55,243 nucleotides of DNA, from the IMG/VR virus record IMGVR_UViG_3300032265_002780, positions 1 through 55,243 of that record. One strand, 5' to 3'. Below are positions 33,531 through 40,809 of this stretch, piece after piece (the stretch's first letter is position 1; every line of letters begins with the position of its first letter). The notes under the pieces are model-generated. The model was not told where the DNA came from and searched no databases. It was given only the letters and a program-made list of their open reading frames with translations. The position numbers were made by a program, and so were the translations under genes. Source of the DNA: a virus.

Positions 33531-34145
33531 TTAATCTGTTCCTTTTATTTTCTCTGTATTGTGAAGCCATGTTGGAATAGCATATCTTATTCCATTCTTT
33601 ATTTCAGACACAGAATGTATATAAATAAAATTTGATGGAAACAAGATAACGCTTCCAGCTTTAGGTTTTAATGTAATATTAGATTGGGGAAAATTAATTT
33701 CCCCGCCCTCATAATCATCATTAAGATATATTAACACACTTAATGCCCTGCTACTAGATCCATGATCTTCGTGTGGGGGCAAAGCACCGCCTCCAACATA
33801 TTTTAAAACATTTGGGTTTTCACGAGCTTTTAAGTTTATTTTTGAATAAGGATATATTTTATAATATTGTTCAAGGGCTAAACCTACAAAATCATTTATT
33901 GAATTATGAATATTTATTTCTTCATTATAAAAGGGAAAATCTTTTTGTATTTCAAACGCATTTTTTAATCTAAATTCATAACAAAAGGGTTGTTTATTTT
34001 TGTCTTGCCAAGGCTTCCATATTGTTTCTAAGCCCATCTCTATTCTTTTTTGATTTAAAGATTCAATGTTTTCAACTATTTGATTTGGATTTGTAACTAC
34101 ATCCTCAACAATTACCAAGCCTAGGTCTAAAATATTAATTTTCAT
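33531..34145 (-). CDS. 2-oxoglutarate/Fe(II) oxygenase (prolyl-4-hydroxylase-like) 1
   Basis: 204 aa. The double-stranded beta-helix signature is complete: H125-x-D127 (PPHEDHG), distal H177 (IHSVSEIKNG) and R187 (GIRYAI) for 2-oxoglutarate. The strand SRALSVLIYLNDDYEGGEIN is diagnostic of P4H-like enzymes. It probably hydroxylates a protein side chain or a small molecule. It overlaps the next oxygenase gene upstream by 11 nt. One of five such genes in 5.7 kb. Confidence 0.85.
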   Translation of the reverse strand: MKINILDLGLVIVEDVVTNPNQIVENIESLNQKRIEMGLETIWKPWQDKNKQPFCYEFRLKNAFEIQKDFPFYNEEINIHNSINDFVGLALEQYYKIYPYSKINLKARENPNVLKYVGGGALPPHEDHGSSSRALSVLIYLNDDYEGGEINFPQSNITLKPKAGSVILFPSNFIYIHSVSEIKNGIRYAIPTWLHNTEKIKGTD

Positions 34146-34692
34146 TTTTTAACAAATCTGGATCAGCAAATTCAATTTTTGATGAATGATGAAATAAAAG
34201 AGTATATCTTGTTCCGTTTGTAACTTCTGTTATTCCATGTATATAAGAAGAGTCTTGTTGCGGAAAAAATACTGCACTATATTTTACTGGAATATATTCA
34301 AAATTTTTCTTTGGAAAATAAATTACCCCTCCTTCAAATTCTGGATGCTCGTTTAAATAAATTACAGTGCTCCATTCAATAAATGGTTCTTTTTCAATAT
34401 TATCAATATGTGGATTTCCAGAAAAGCCTTTTAACCATTTTGATGAATACCCTTTTGTAGTATAGACATCAAAGTCTAAATTAAAAAGATTTTTTATTTG
34501 TTTATTTGCTTTATCAGAATATTTTTTTAAAATTGCCAAGGTGGTTTTATTGTATGGAAGAGCTGTTCCTCCGTTTCTATTTGAATAATGTTCTGGGTAT
34601 GGATTTACTTCTGAGGGATTGTTAATTTCAGAAATAATTGTGTTTGCACATTTTTGATCAATAAAGTTTTCAACAATATGTATTTGATTCAT
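34135..34692 (-). CDS. 2-oxoglutarate/Fe(II) oxygenase 2
   Basis: 185 aa. H95-x-D97 (NPHIDN), H152 (YIHGITEV) and R162 (NGTRYTLL) form the full metal and co-substrate set. STVIYLNEHPEFEGGVIYFP is the P4H-like strand pair. It is paralogous in plan to the gene at 33531-34145, with diverged sequence. Both ends are tied to neighbours: the 3' end overlaps by 11 nt and the start shares a base with the glycosyltransferase-like gene stop. Confidence 0.85.
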   Translation of the reverse strand: MNQIHIVENFIDQKCANTIISEINNPSEVNPYPEHYSNRNGGTALPYNKTTLAILKKYSDKANKQIKNLFNLDFDVYTTKGYSSKWLKGFSGNPHIDNIEKEPFIEWSTVIYLNEHPEFEGGVIYFPKKNFEYIPVKYSAVFFPQQDSSYIHGITEVTNGTRYTLLFHHSSKIEFADPDLLKNEN

Positions 34693-35468
34693 TATATTCT
34701 ACTTCCATGATTAATAAATCTTTCCATGCCTCTATGAGGTAATTCTTTATATGTATACTCAACATCATTTAATTGATGATAAATTTTTTTTATTGGATAT
34801 TTTTTTGAATAAAAATCTACCTTATCAATATTTTCTTTTAAATCAACAAACTTATTAAATCCATAATTATACAAGGATTCAACTTCGTTATAGTTATGTG
34901 TTTTTGAAAAAGGTATATGATCATAGTCTTTTTCTTCTTCAACTTCAATAAGTTTATCTATGCCTTCCAAGATTTCATAAGACTTTGCGTATAGTCTAAT
35001 GGACAAATCCTCTTCTTCCCCCATAAGTCTTAGATAGTTTGGATACCCAATGTTTTTTATTACTTCTTTATTAATTAAAGTGCCCTTTAAAGAAAACTTA
35101 TCTTTATATAAAGAAATCAATGTTTTTTTATTATTATTTTTAATAAAATCTTTTAAATTTGTATCCCAGCCCTGTTTAAATTTTGTTGAAGAAGATATAA
35201 AAAATATATAGTGATCATCTGGAATTAAATCAATCATTCTTGATCTATGTTTTACAAAACCTTCAAAATGATCCCATAAAAAATATTCTATCCTATCTGA
35301 TTTAGAAAATTCTTTAACCTTGTGATGATAGCTGTCTTGTATTGTAATTGATAGCCTAATATCTTCAGGATTATTACATTTGTTAAATGCGTCTTCTACG
35401 GTTTCAATAATTTTTTTATCCCTGTAAGCAACACTTAATAATGTTATTTTTATGTTAGTGGTATCCAA
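34692..35468 (-). CDS. Glycosyltransferase-like protein (GT-A, GlcNAc-transferase type)
   Basis: 258 aa. ITLLSVAYRDKKIIETVEDA and NNPEDIRLSITIQD match the start of the family that includes the Skp1 hydroxyproline GlcNAc-transferase of Dictyostelium. FVKHRSRMI, then FFISSSTKFKQGWDTNL and GEEEDLSIRLYAKSY match later motifs. The usual metal site (IDSHM-like, D-x-H) reads ISSST here, so a catalytic Asp may be missing. Starts with TTG at 35468 behind CAGGAACAACA, overlapping the upstream oxygenase by 19 nt. Among oxygenases, it could glycosylate hydroxylated residues, but the altered motif leaves activity open. Confidence 0.6.
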   Translation of the reverse strand: MDTTNIKITLLSVAYRDKKIIETVEDAFNKCNNPEDIRLSITIQDSYHHKVKEFSKSDRIEYFLWDHFEGFVKHRSRMIDLIPDDHYIFFISSSTKFKQGWDTNLKDFIKNNNKKTLISLYKDKFSLKGTLINKEVIKNIGYPNYLRLMGEEEDLSIRLYAKSYEILEGIDKLIEVEEEKDYDHIPFSKTHNYNEVESLYNYGFNKFVDLKENIDKVDFYSKKYPIKKIYHQLNDVEYTYKELPHRGMERFINHGSRI

Positions 35469-36079
35469 TGTTGTTCCTGTTCTATTGGAAACTTTTTAAT
35501 ATGATTAAATGGAACTATGTCATATGCAACAGTAATTCTTGGTCCTTCCCATTGCCAATCCCCCATGGCGTGTGGGTGTCCCATTTCTGAAACAATCATT
35601 CTATTATTTTTATTTATATTTTCAAAAACTTTGCTTTCATCATTAAAAAGCTTATAGTATGTAGATGATGGTTCTGCTTTTACACAATAGTATCCGTGAA
35701 ATAAAGGTGCAAATTGATCTTTAGAATGATCATGCCAATTTAATTTGCCACCTTTTGCATCATTAATATTAAACCAGCCTTGCATCATATAGTTCTGCTT
35801 ATAAAAATCAATATCATAATAATTACAAGCTTCTTTGACAAGCTCAGAAACTCCATTATAAAGATTTCTAATGCCCTCTATATGAAACTGAAAAACATTA
35901 TACTCTCTCCATTTGATTGTTGAGATGCTTTTTGATTCTAGCCAATACTCTTCTGATCCCAGCTCTTTAACGCCAATAACTTTGGCTTGTTCTATAAGGG
36001 CATACCTTTTTGATAATTCATCAGACAATATATCTAGATCGTTATCTAAATATTTTTCAAAAAATTTATGATCTTTCAT
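35450..36079 (-). CDS. 2-oxoglutarate/Fe(II) oxygenase 3 (PF13759-like)
   Basis: 209 aa. QGWFNINDAKGGKLNWHDHS (H116, D117, H118), GYYCVKAEPSSTYYKL, MGHPHAMGDWQWEGP with H168/H170, and R181 (GPRITVAYD) fit the putative 2OG-Fe(II) oxygenase family often seen in marine phages. The metal set uses an H-x-H/HD pattern rather than plain H-x-D. Starts in a TAATG overlap with the gene upstream. Substrate unknown. Confidence 0.8.
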   Translation of the reverse strand: MKDHKFFEKYLDNDLDILSDELSKRYALIEQAKVIGVKELGSEEYWLESKSISTIKWREYNVFQFHIEGIRNLYNGVSELVKEACNYYDIDFYKQNYMMQGWFNINDAKGGKLNWHDHSKDQFAPLFHGYYCVKAEPSSTYYKLFNDESKVFENINKNNRMIVSEMGHPHAMGDWQWEGPRITVAYDIVPFNHIKKFPIEQEQHWIPLT

Positions 36080-36777
36080 TAATTATATTCTTTCTTTGAG
36101 TGAAGATATTTTGTATACCAAGAATGCAGTGTCATGCGTCTATTCTCATGCTCCCACATTTTTTCTTCTGTTATTGAGTTGTCTATTTCCATTTGCCAAG
36201 ATTCTCTGGTGTAAGGAAATACTTGAAATATTGGTGTTCCTTTTTTAATTATACCACTAAAGTCCCTTCTAAGTACAAACCTTATATCTAGCGGGGCAAA
36301 TTTTTTATCTGAATCTACAATTGCAGTTGGAACATGAAATGGCAAATCTGATCTATTAAAGGGGTGGGTTACAAGAACAGATGTTCCTGGTGGTGTTGAT
36401 ATACCAAACATCATTCTAAATGAAAAAGCTATTGGATGAAAAAATGGAGGAATAGGAAATTCAACTAAATGGAATCTATTTATAACAAAGTTTTTTGATT
36501 CCCAAGAAATCTCTGGAACACCTTTTTCATTAATTTCAACCAATATATCTTCTGGTAAAACAAAATGATATCCTGAAGCAAAGGCGTCAAACGTTGGTGC
36601 ACAAATCTTTAAAGATAAAGAGGATGAGTCAAGACCTTCATTATTTTCTATGTTAATATCGTTTAAATGATTAGACGCATTATACATGCTGATATCTTTA
36701 TACCACTGAGGAATATTAACTTTTGCTGGAACTGGATCTGGTCCATTACCCACCCTATAAAATTTTATTTTTTTCAT
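36079..36777 (-). CDS. Unknown protein, family A (copy 1)
   Basis: 232 aa. Related by eye to the product of 37301-38014: both have a short N-terminus ending IP-x-W[YW]K, CAPTFDAFASGYHFVLPEDI against CQAIFDALATGYVLKAPVDI, TPPGTSVLVTHPFNRSDLPF against TPPGYSTLFLPPMHGKDLPI, and RRDFSGIIKKGTPIFQVFP against KRNFNGIIKQGTPIAQILP. It resembles aquatic-phage proteins I cannot name with certainty. A beta-rich, cupin-like fold is possible. ATGA overlap with the gene upstream. Confidence 0.65.
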   Translation of the reverse strand: MKKIKFYRVGNGPDPVPAKVNIPQWYKDISMYNASNHLNDINIENNEGLDSSSLSLKICAPTFDAFASGYHFVLPEDILVEINEKGVPEISWESKNFVINRFHLVEFPIPPFFHPIAFSFRMMFGISTPPGTSVLVTHPFNRSDLPFHVPTAIVDSDKKFAPLDIRFVLRRDFSGIIKKGTPIFQVFPYTRESWQMEIDNSITEEKMWEHENRRMTLHSWYTKYLHSKKEYN

Positions 36778-37301
36778 TTTATAACCATATCATATGCTGG
36801 AGTTAATCTATTTATTTTTCCATATGTTTCTTTAATTGCACTTGATTCTTTTTTAACAAAAAATGGAATCCAAACAGGTTCAAGAATTGTTCTTGGTTCT
36901 GGATAAATAGACTTAAAATTTACAATATTTTTTTCAGGAATAAAAAAGGGATAATCTTTTATGTTTGGTTCTACAAATTCAACTTCAGCATCAATATCAA
37001 TAAACCATGGGCAATACCAAGCATATAAATTTGAAAAACAATTATCTGGAACCGTTATGCCAACATTTTTAATTTCTTTAAATTGTGGTGTTGCTGGTCT
37101 TGATTTCATAAAAATTTCTTTATCATTTTTAAAAATAATTGCATATTCACTATAACAAACCTGTCTATAAATATTTTTAGATATTTTACTGGGTTTTGGC
37201 ACAATTATGTATGAATACAGATGTATTGGTTTTAAAACATCTTTACAAAATTTACTTTTAATTTCTGGATTTATTTCAGCATAAGTTGTATTATGTCTCA
37301 T
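36774..37301 (-). CDS. Unknown protein inside the oxygenase cassette
   Basis: 175 aa from the ATG at 37301 (MRHNTTYAEINPEIKSKF), which overlaps the previous stop as TAATG; a TTG at 37325 is less likely. Contains AWYCPWFIDIDAEVEFVEPN and PEPRTILEPVWIPFFVKKES. The aromatic, Pro-rich pattern recalls family A on either side, but the match is too weak for me to claim homology. No metal-binding triad. Confidence 0.55.
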   Translation of the reverse strand: MRHNTTYAEINPEIKSKFCKDVLKPIHLYSYIIVPKPSKISKNIYRQVCYSEYAIIFKNDKEIFMKSRPATPQFKEIKNVGITVPDNCFSNLYAWYCPWFIDIDAEVEFVEPNIKDYPFFIPEKNIVNFKSIYPEPRTILEPVWIPFFVKKESSAIKETYGKINRLTPAYDMVIK

Positions 37302-38014
37302 TATCGGTATTCTTTCTTTGACCAAAATTTCATTCTATACCCATTAGAAAAAGTTGATCTAATTTTTTTTCTTTGACGCTCTATTGTATCTGCATCATAA
37401 TCATGAATAATGTGGTCCCAGTCTTCTCTTTTAAAAGGTAAAATTTGAGCAATTGGTGTTCCCTGCTTAATAATTCCATTAAAATTTCTTTTTACTAAAA
37501 AGGACAGATGTCCGTCTGTAACAAAAGTGTCTGTGTCTATAACTGCTGGAACCATTTGTATTGGAAGGTCTTTTCCATGCATTGGCGGTAAAAATAAAGT
37601 GCTGTAACCTGGAGGTGTTTTTACAACCCACAAAGGATGAATTCTTAAAATATCTGGCATAAAAATAGATTTATCTATTGGCATCATTGAAACTTGTTCT
37701 CTTGGATGTCCTGAAATAATTAGCGGTGATGCATGCTTCCAATCATGAGGAACTTGAGCCTCATGTCTTTCTTTTTTTGAATCAATAAAAATATCAACTG
37801 GAGCTTTTAAAACATATCCAGTAGCTAGGGCATCAAAAATAGCTTGGCATTTTTTTACCGTAAATTTATAAGAACCGTCAATTATATTTTGTTCTCCGTT
37901 TATTGTTGCTGGTTGTTCTTTCCACCAAGAAGGTATGTTTAAAGTAGTTGGTTCTGGTTCGGGTGCTGTTCCAATTAAAATATTGTTTGCTGGTAAAAAA
38001 GATATTGTTGGCAT
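37301..38014 (-). CDS. Unknown protein, family A (copy 2)
   Basis: 237 aa. MPTISFLPANNILIGTAPEP, then LNIPSWWKEQP, IFDALATGYVLKAPVDIFID and VKTPPGYSTLFLPPMHGKDL. Paralogue of 36079-36777. The two flank the unknown 175-aa gene, and all three sit between oxygenase genes, so a shared pathway is likely. No enzyme motif that I recognise. Confidence 0.65.
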   Translation of the reverse strand: MPTISFLPANNILIGTAPEPEPTTLNIPSWWKEQPATINGEQNIIDGSYKFTVKKCQAIFDALATGYVLKAPVDIFIDSKKERHEAQVPHDWKHASPLIISGHPREQVSMMPIDKSIFMPDILRIHPLWVVKTPPGYSTLFLPPMHGKDLPIQMVPAVIDTDTFVTDGHLSFLVKRNFNGIIKQGTPIAQILPFKREDWDHIIHDYDADTIERQRKKIRSTFSNGYRMKFWSKKEYR

Positions 38015-38016
38015 AA

Positions 38017-38628
38017 TTAACTTTCTTTTTTCAATGTGTAATCAACATTTAAAATGCATCTAAATGGATTGTTTTTTGTTGTGTATGAAGAATGAAATTG
38101 ATGACCATTAAATCTAATTGCTTTGCCCATTTTTGGCGTAACAGATTTAATAATTTTTGCATCTTTTGTATCTTCTCCAAAAAATTTATTAAAAAAAATT
38201 GTGTCCCCATCAGAATCATTTAAATAATATAAAAAGACATCATGTTTAACTATTGTGTCTACATGTGGATAATGAAAATAATCATCATTATTCATACCCA
38301 AAACAACAATCCTTGATCTTAAAATTTTATCATATTTAATGTTGTGTTTTATGCAAAATTTATCAAAAATATGTTTAAAGTCTTCAAATTCTATTTCACC
38401 TATAACTTGAAAAAACGGTTTAGCATTTTCATGATCAAAGGCTAGTGGGGTTCCTTGATAGGGAAAGAGTTTAGGGTTTTCTTGTTTTGCAAGAATGGCT
38501 TGAATATTAGTAAGTCTCCATTTAGGTTTTTGAGAACCAACTTCCTCTGTACCAAAAATTTGCAGGACAAAATCCATTTGCTCTTCTTTTGTTAAGAAGT
38601 TATCATCTTCTATAATATAATCGCTCAT
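38017..38628 (-). CDS. 2-oxoglutarate/Fe(II) oxygenase 4
   Basis: 203 aa. H122-x-D124 (YPHVDTIV), H179 (HQFHSS) and R190 (NPFRCILNVDY) complete the active site. VFLYYLNDSDGDTIFFN is the P4H-like strand. Gap of 2 nt to the downstream gene. Likely a protein or small-molecule hydroxylase; substrate unknown. Confidence 0.82.
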   Translation of the reverse strand: MSDYIIEDDNFLTKEEQMDFVLQIFGTEEVGSQKPKWRLTNIQAILAKQENPKLFPYQGTPLAFDHENAKPFFQVIGEIEFEDFKHIFDKFCIKHNIKYDKILRSRIVVLGMNNDDYFHYPHVDTIVKHDVFLYYLNDSDGDTIFFNKFFGEDTKDAKIIKSVTPKMGKAIRFNGHQFHSSYTTKNNPFRCILNVDYTLKKES

Positions 38629-38639
38629 ATCTATCTTTC

Positions 38640-39200
38640 TTATTTGATAAATCTAAATAGGACTATGTTTACAAATTCCCCGTCATTAAATTTCTTAAAG
38701 GGCCTTGAATGTTCTTGCTCTTTACCCATAAAAGTTACGCCTTCATTATTTTTAAGTAAATAATCAAATCCCTCTACATTAATATTCCAGTCTGTATTTG
38801 ATTCTATCTGATAATCTAGGTGCACTGTAAAATCTGCTTCTGTATGATCTTTGTGACCTGGCAATTTAGGATTTCCAAATAAACCATTGTATTCAAAATA
38901 AGATGTAGAATCAGAATATTTATAATCTTTAAATCCTGATTCATTTATCAATAAAGTAAGTCTATCAATTATGTTTTGAGGAATTTTTAAATTATGTAAA
39001 ACAATCCTTCCAAGCTCTTTTTTATGAATAAATAATGTTTTATTAGTATTAAGCTTTTCACCTTTTTCATTTTTTGGAAAATCTTTAATCCATTTTTGCC
39101 AAGAGTCTTGTTCTTGTATGCCTTTATTAATAATAGATTTTAAATTAATTAATTGATCATTATTTAATACATCTTTAATAACAACATTTTTATTGTTCAT
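38640..39200 (-). CDS. 2-oxoglutarate/Fe(II) oxygenase 5
   Basis: 186 aa. H127-x-D129 (FTVHLDYQ), H164 (EHSRPFKKF) and R183 (LFRFIK) are the probable ligands. GNPKLPGHKDHTEADFTVHL is a feature seen in several phage oxygenases. First gene of the cassette in transcription order, preceded by a short gap that holds a GGCGGGA site (39221-39227, plus strand). Confidence 0.72.
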   Translation of the reverse strand: MNNKNVVIKDVLNNDQLINLKSIINKGIQEQDSWQKWIKDFPKNEKGEKLNTNKTLFIHKKELGRIVLHNLKIPQNIIDRLTLLINESGFKDYKYSDSTSYFEYNGLFGNPKLPGHKDHTEADFTVHLDYQIESNTDWNINVEGFDYLLKNNEGVTFMGKEQEHSRPFKKFNDGEFVNIVLFRFIK

Positions 39201-39220
39201 AATCTTTATTATATCACGAA

Positions 39221-39227
39221 GGCGGGA
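39221..39227 (+). other. GGCGGGA site in an intergenic gap
   Basis: Copy of the enriched 7-mer in the 27-nt gap between the Hint-like gene and the oxygenase cassette. Its presence outside coding sequence shows that the motif is not only a result of protein content. Confidence 0.45.
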
Positions 39228-40109
39228 TTAAATATTTTTTTCAGAGCCCAGTACGAGCATATTTTCAGTAAAAAAGTTATTATATGGTTTACATACAATA
39301 GCTACATTGTCAAATGTAGATTCAATTTCTTCTACAAGCTGGATATCAATAAATCTATTAAATTTATAAGAGTATATTTGATATGTATCATTAACTTCAG
39401 ATGCTTTTATAAAAGAAACTAAATCTTCTTTTTTGCATAAAATATAATGAGAGGGGGTAAAAACATCTCCATCTATATAAATATACTTGTCTGATGGACC
39501 CACATTTATTGAATCAACAACAGTTTCTACAAAATCTTTTTCAGGATCTATATTTTTAAAATCTATTCTTGATAAATCTTGAGAATTTATTTTTAAAGCC
39601 AATAATTTATCTCCAACTTTAAGTTGTTCTGAAGATTTTAATCCATTTAATGTTTGCACTTTTGTTTTAATATTTAAAGAATTTGACCAACCACCACCAA
39701 ATCCGTAAGGTGTAAAGCCAAACGGTGTAAAAGAAAATGGTACAAAAGAAAAGTTTGGAACAATTCCTGTTGTTGTTGAAATATAAGGCCCTGGGCCTGC
39801 AGCTGTTCGTGCTCTCAAACTAAATTCATATGTGTTGTTTACTGTAAAGCTTCCAGTTACTGTTATTGTCCCGCCCGCTGGATTTAAAGTTCCAGAATAT
39901 GTAATTGGTATTGAGGTTCCTAAAATATCAATAATATCTCCAGTATTTGTTCCAGAGCCTTGTAAAGGAATCAAAAATTCGCCATTAGTTTGTATTGGTC
40001 CGTATGTAAGTGTAACTGTTGTTGAGTTTACAACCGTATTTGTTAATGAAGCGGGTGAAGATGGAACTCCAACTGAATCTCCAGCTAAATTTGTTAAAAT
40101 ACCAGCCAT
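39228..40109 (-). CDS. Structural protein with Fn3-like domain, aromatic linker and Hint-like domain
   Basis: 293 aa. Residues 15-115 are Fn3-like (PSSPASLTNTVVNSTTVTLT). Residues 119-141 are a Phe/Pro/Gly linker (FSFVPFSFTPFGFTPYGFGG). From S144 onward the sequence follows Hint (intein/hedgehog) architecture: S-LNIKTKVQTLNGLKSSEQL-KVGDKLL, block-B-like TPSH at 218-221, and a final NNFFTENMLVLGS where inteins end in a strand plus HN. S144 aligns with the catalytic Cys1, and the terminal His-Asn is absent, so any autocleavage would be N-terminal, hedgehog-style. It lies among appendage genes. Confidence 0.6.
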   Translation of the reverse strand: MAGILTNLAGDSVGVPSSPASLTNTVVNSTTVTLTYGPIQTNGEFLIPLQGSGTNTGDIIDILGTSIPITYSGTLNPAGGTITVTGSFTVNNTYEFSLRARTAAGPGPYISTTTGIVPNFSFVPFSFTPFGFTPYGFGGGWSNSLNIKTKVQTLNGLKSSEQLKVGDKLLALKINSQDLSRIDFKNIDPEKDFVETVVDSINVGPSDKYIYIDGDVFTPSHYILCKKEDLVSFIKASEVNDTYQIYSYKFNRFIDIQLVEEIESTFDNVAIVCKPYNNFFTENMLVLGSEKNI

Positions 40110-40110
40110 T

Positions 40111-40794
40111 TTAAGATATTCCGTTTCCGCTAATTGTCCAAGATGTTGAAGTTGTTTTTATTAATGTTGCCATAGCATATGGAGAAAGTGTTCTAGTTCC
40201 AGTTGAACCAGTTCCAGCTAGTAGAAGTGTGTCTCCACAAGCAATTGTTGATGTAACTCCTGCTGCATTTATAATTACAAAAGAAAAACCAATTGGTAAT
40301 GCTAGGTTTGAATTTGCAAGAATTGTAAGTGCAGTTGAATTTGTGGTTATATAAATATGTTTTCCATTGTCTGTTGCTGCAATATTATAAGATGAACCTG
40401 GATTTGTATTTTGTGGAATTCCCATATAACCAACTTGTGAAGAACTTGTTAAAGTTCCTGCACCTGCAATGATTGTTGAAGGCAAAATTCCCGCAGATAT
40501 ATTTGTTGCTGGAAATGTTCCAGAAGTTATATTTCCGACGGAAGTTAGAGATGAAAAAATAACATTAGAAGCAAGAGTTGTCCCTACTAAAGTTGATGCA
40601 CTTGCTGTAAGTGGAACACCATTAACGCTAAAAATTCCATTAACATTTAAATTTCCAGATATATTTGTTAATCCACCAACATTTAAATTTCCAGATATAT
40701 TTGTTAATCCACCAACATTTAAAGGACCATCTACATTAAGAAAAGATGCTTTTAAGGGGTCTATATATTGATGCTGTAACTTGGCTAATGCCAT
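40111..40794 (-). CDS. Tail fibre-like protein
   Basis: 227 aa. MALAKLQHQYIDPLKASFLN, then LNVGGLTNISGN repeated twice exactly, then a beta-rich body (SSYNIAATDNGKHIYITTNS; GDTLLLAGTGSTGTRTL) like C-terminal domains of phage fibres. The repeat has the look of a beta-solenoid start. It abuts the Hint-like gene by one base. Appendage role inferred. Confidence 0.6.
   Translation of the reverse strand: MALAKLQHQYIDPLKASFLNVDGPLNVGGLTNISGNLNVGGLTNISGNLNVNGIFSVNGVPLTASASTLVGTTLASNVIFSSLTSVGNITSGTFPATNISAGILPSTIIAGAGTLTSSSQVGYMGIPQNTNPGSSYNIAATDNGKHIYITTNSTALTILANSNLALPIGFSFVIINAAGVTSTIACGDTLLLAGTGSTGTRTLSPYAMATLIKTTSTSWTISGNGIS
40657..40728 (-). repeat. Perfect 36-bp tandem repeat in the fibre gene
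   Basis: Two identical 36-nt copies encode LNVGGLTNISGN twice. Exact nucleotide identity, including synonymous sites, suggests a recent duplication. Confidence 0.8.
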
Positions 40795-40809
40795 TTATTA
40801 GCCCCCTTA

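Noticed and set aside
33523-33570. N-terminal extension of the APS-kinase fusion to the TTG at 33570
   Set aside because: The P-loop normally starts a few residues from the N-terminus, and the ATG at 33522 has a clear SD; the extension lies over the previous gene.
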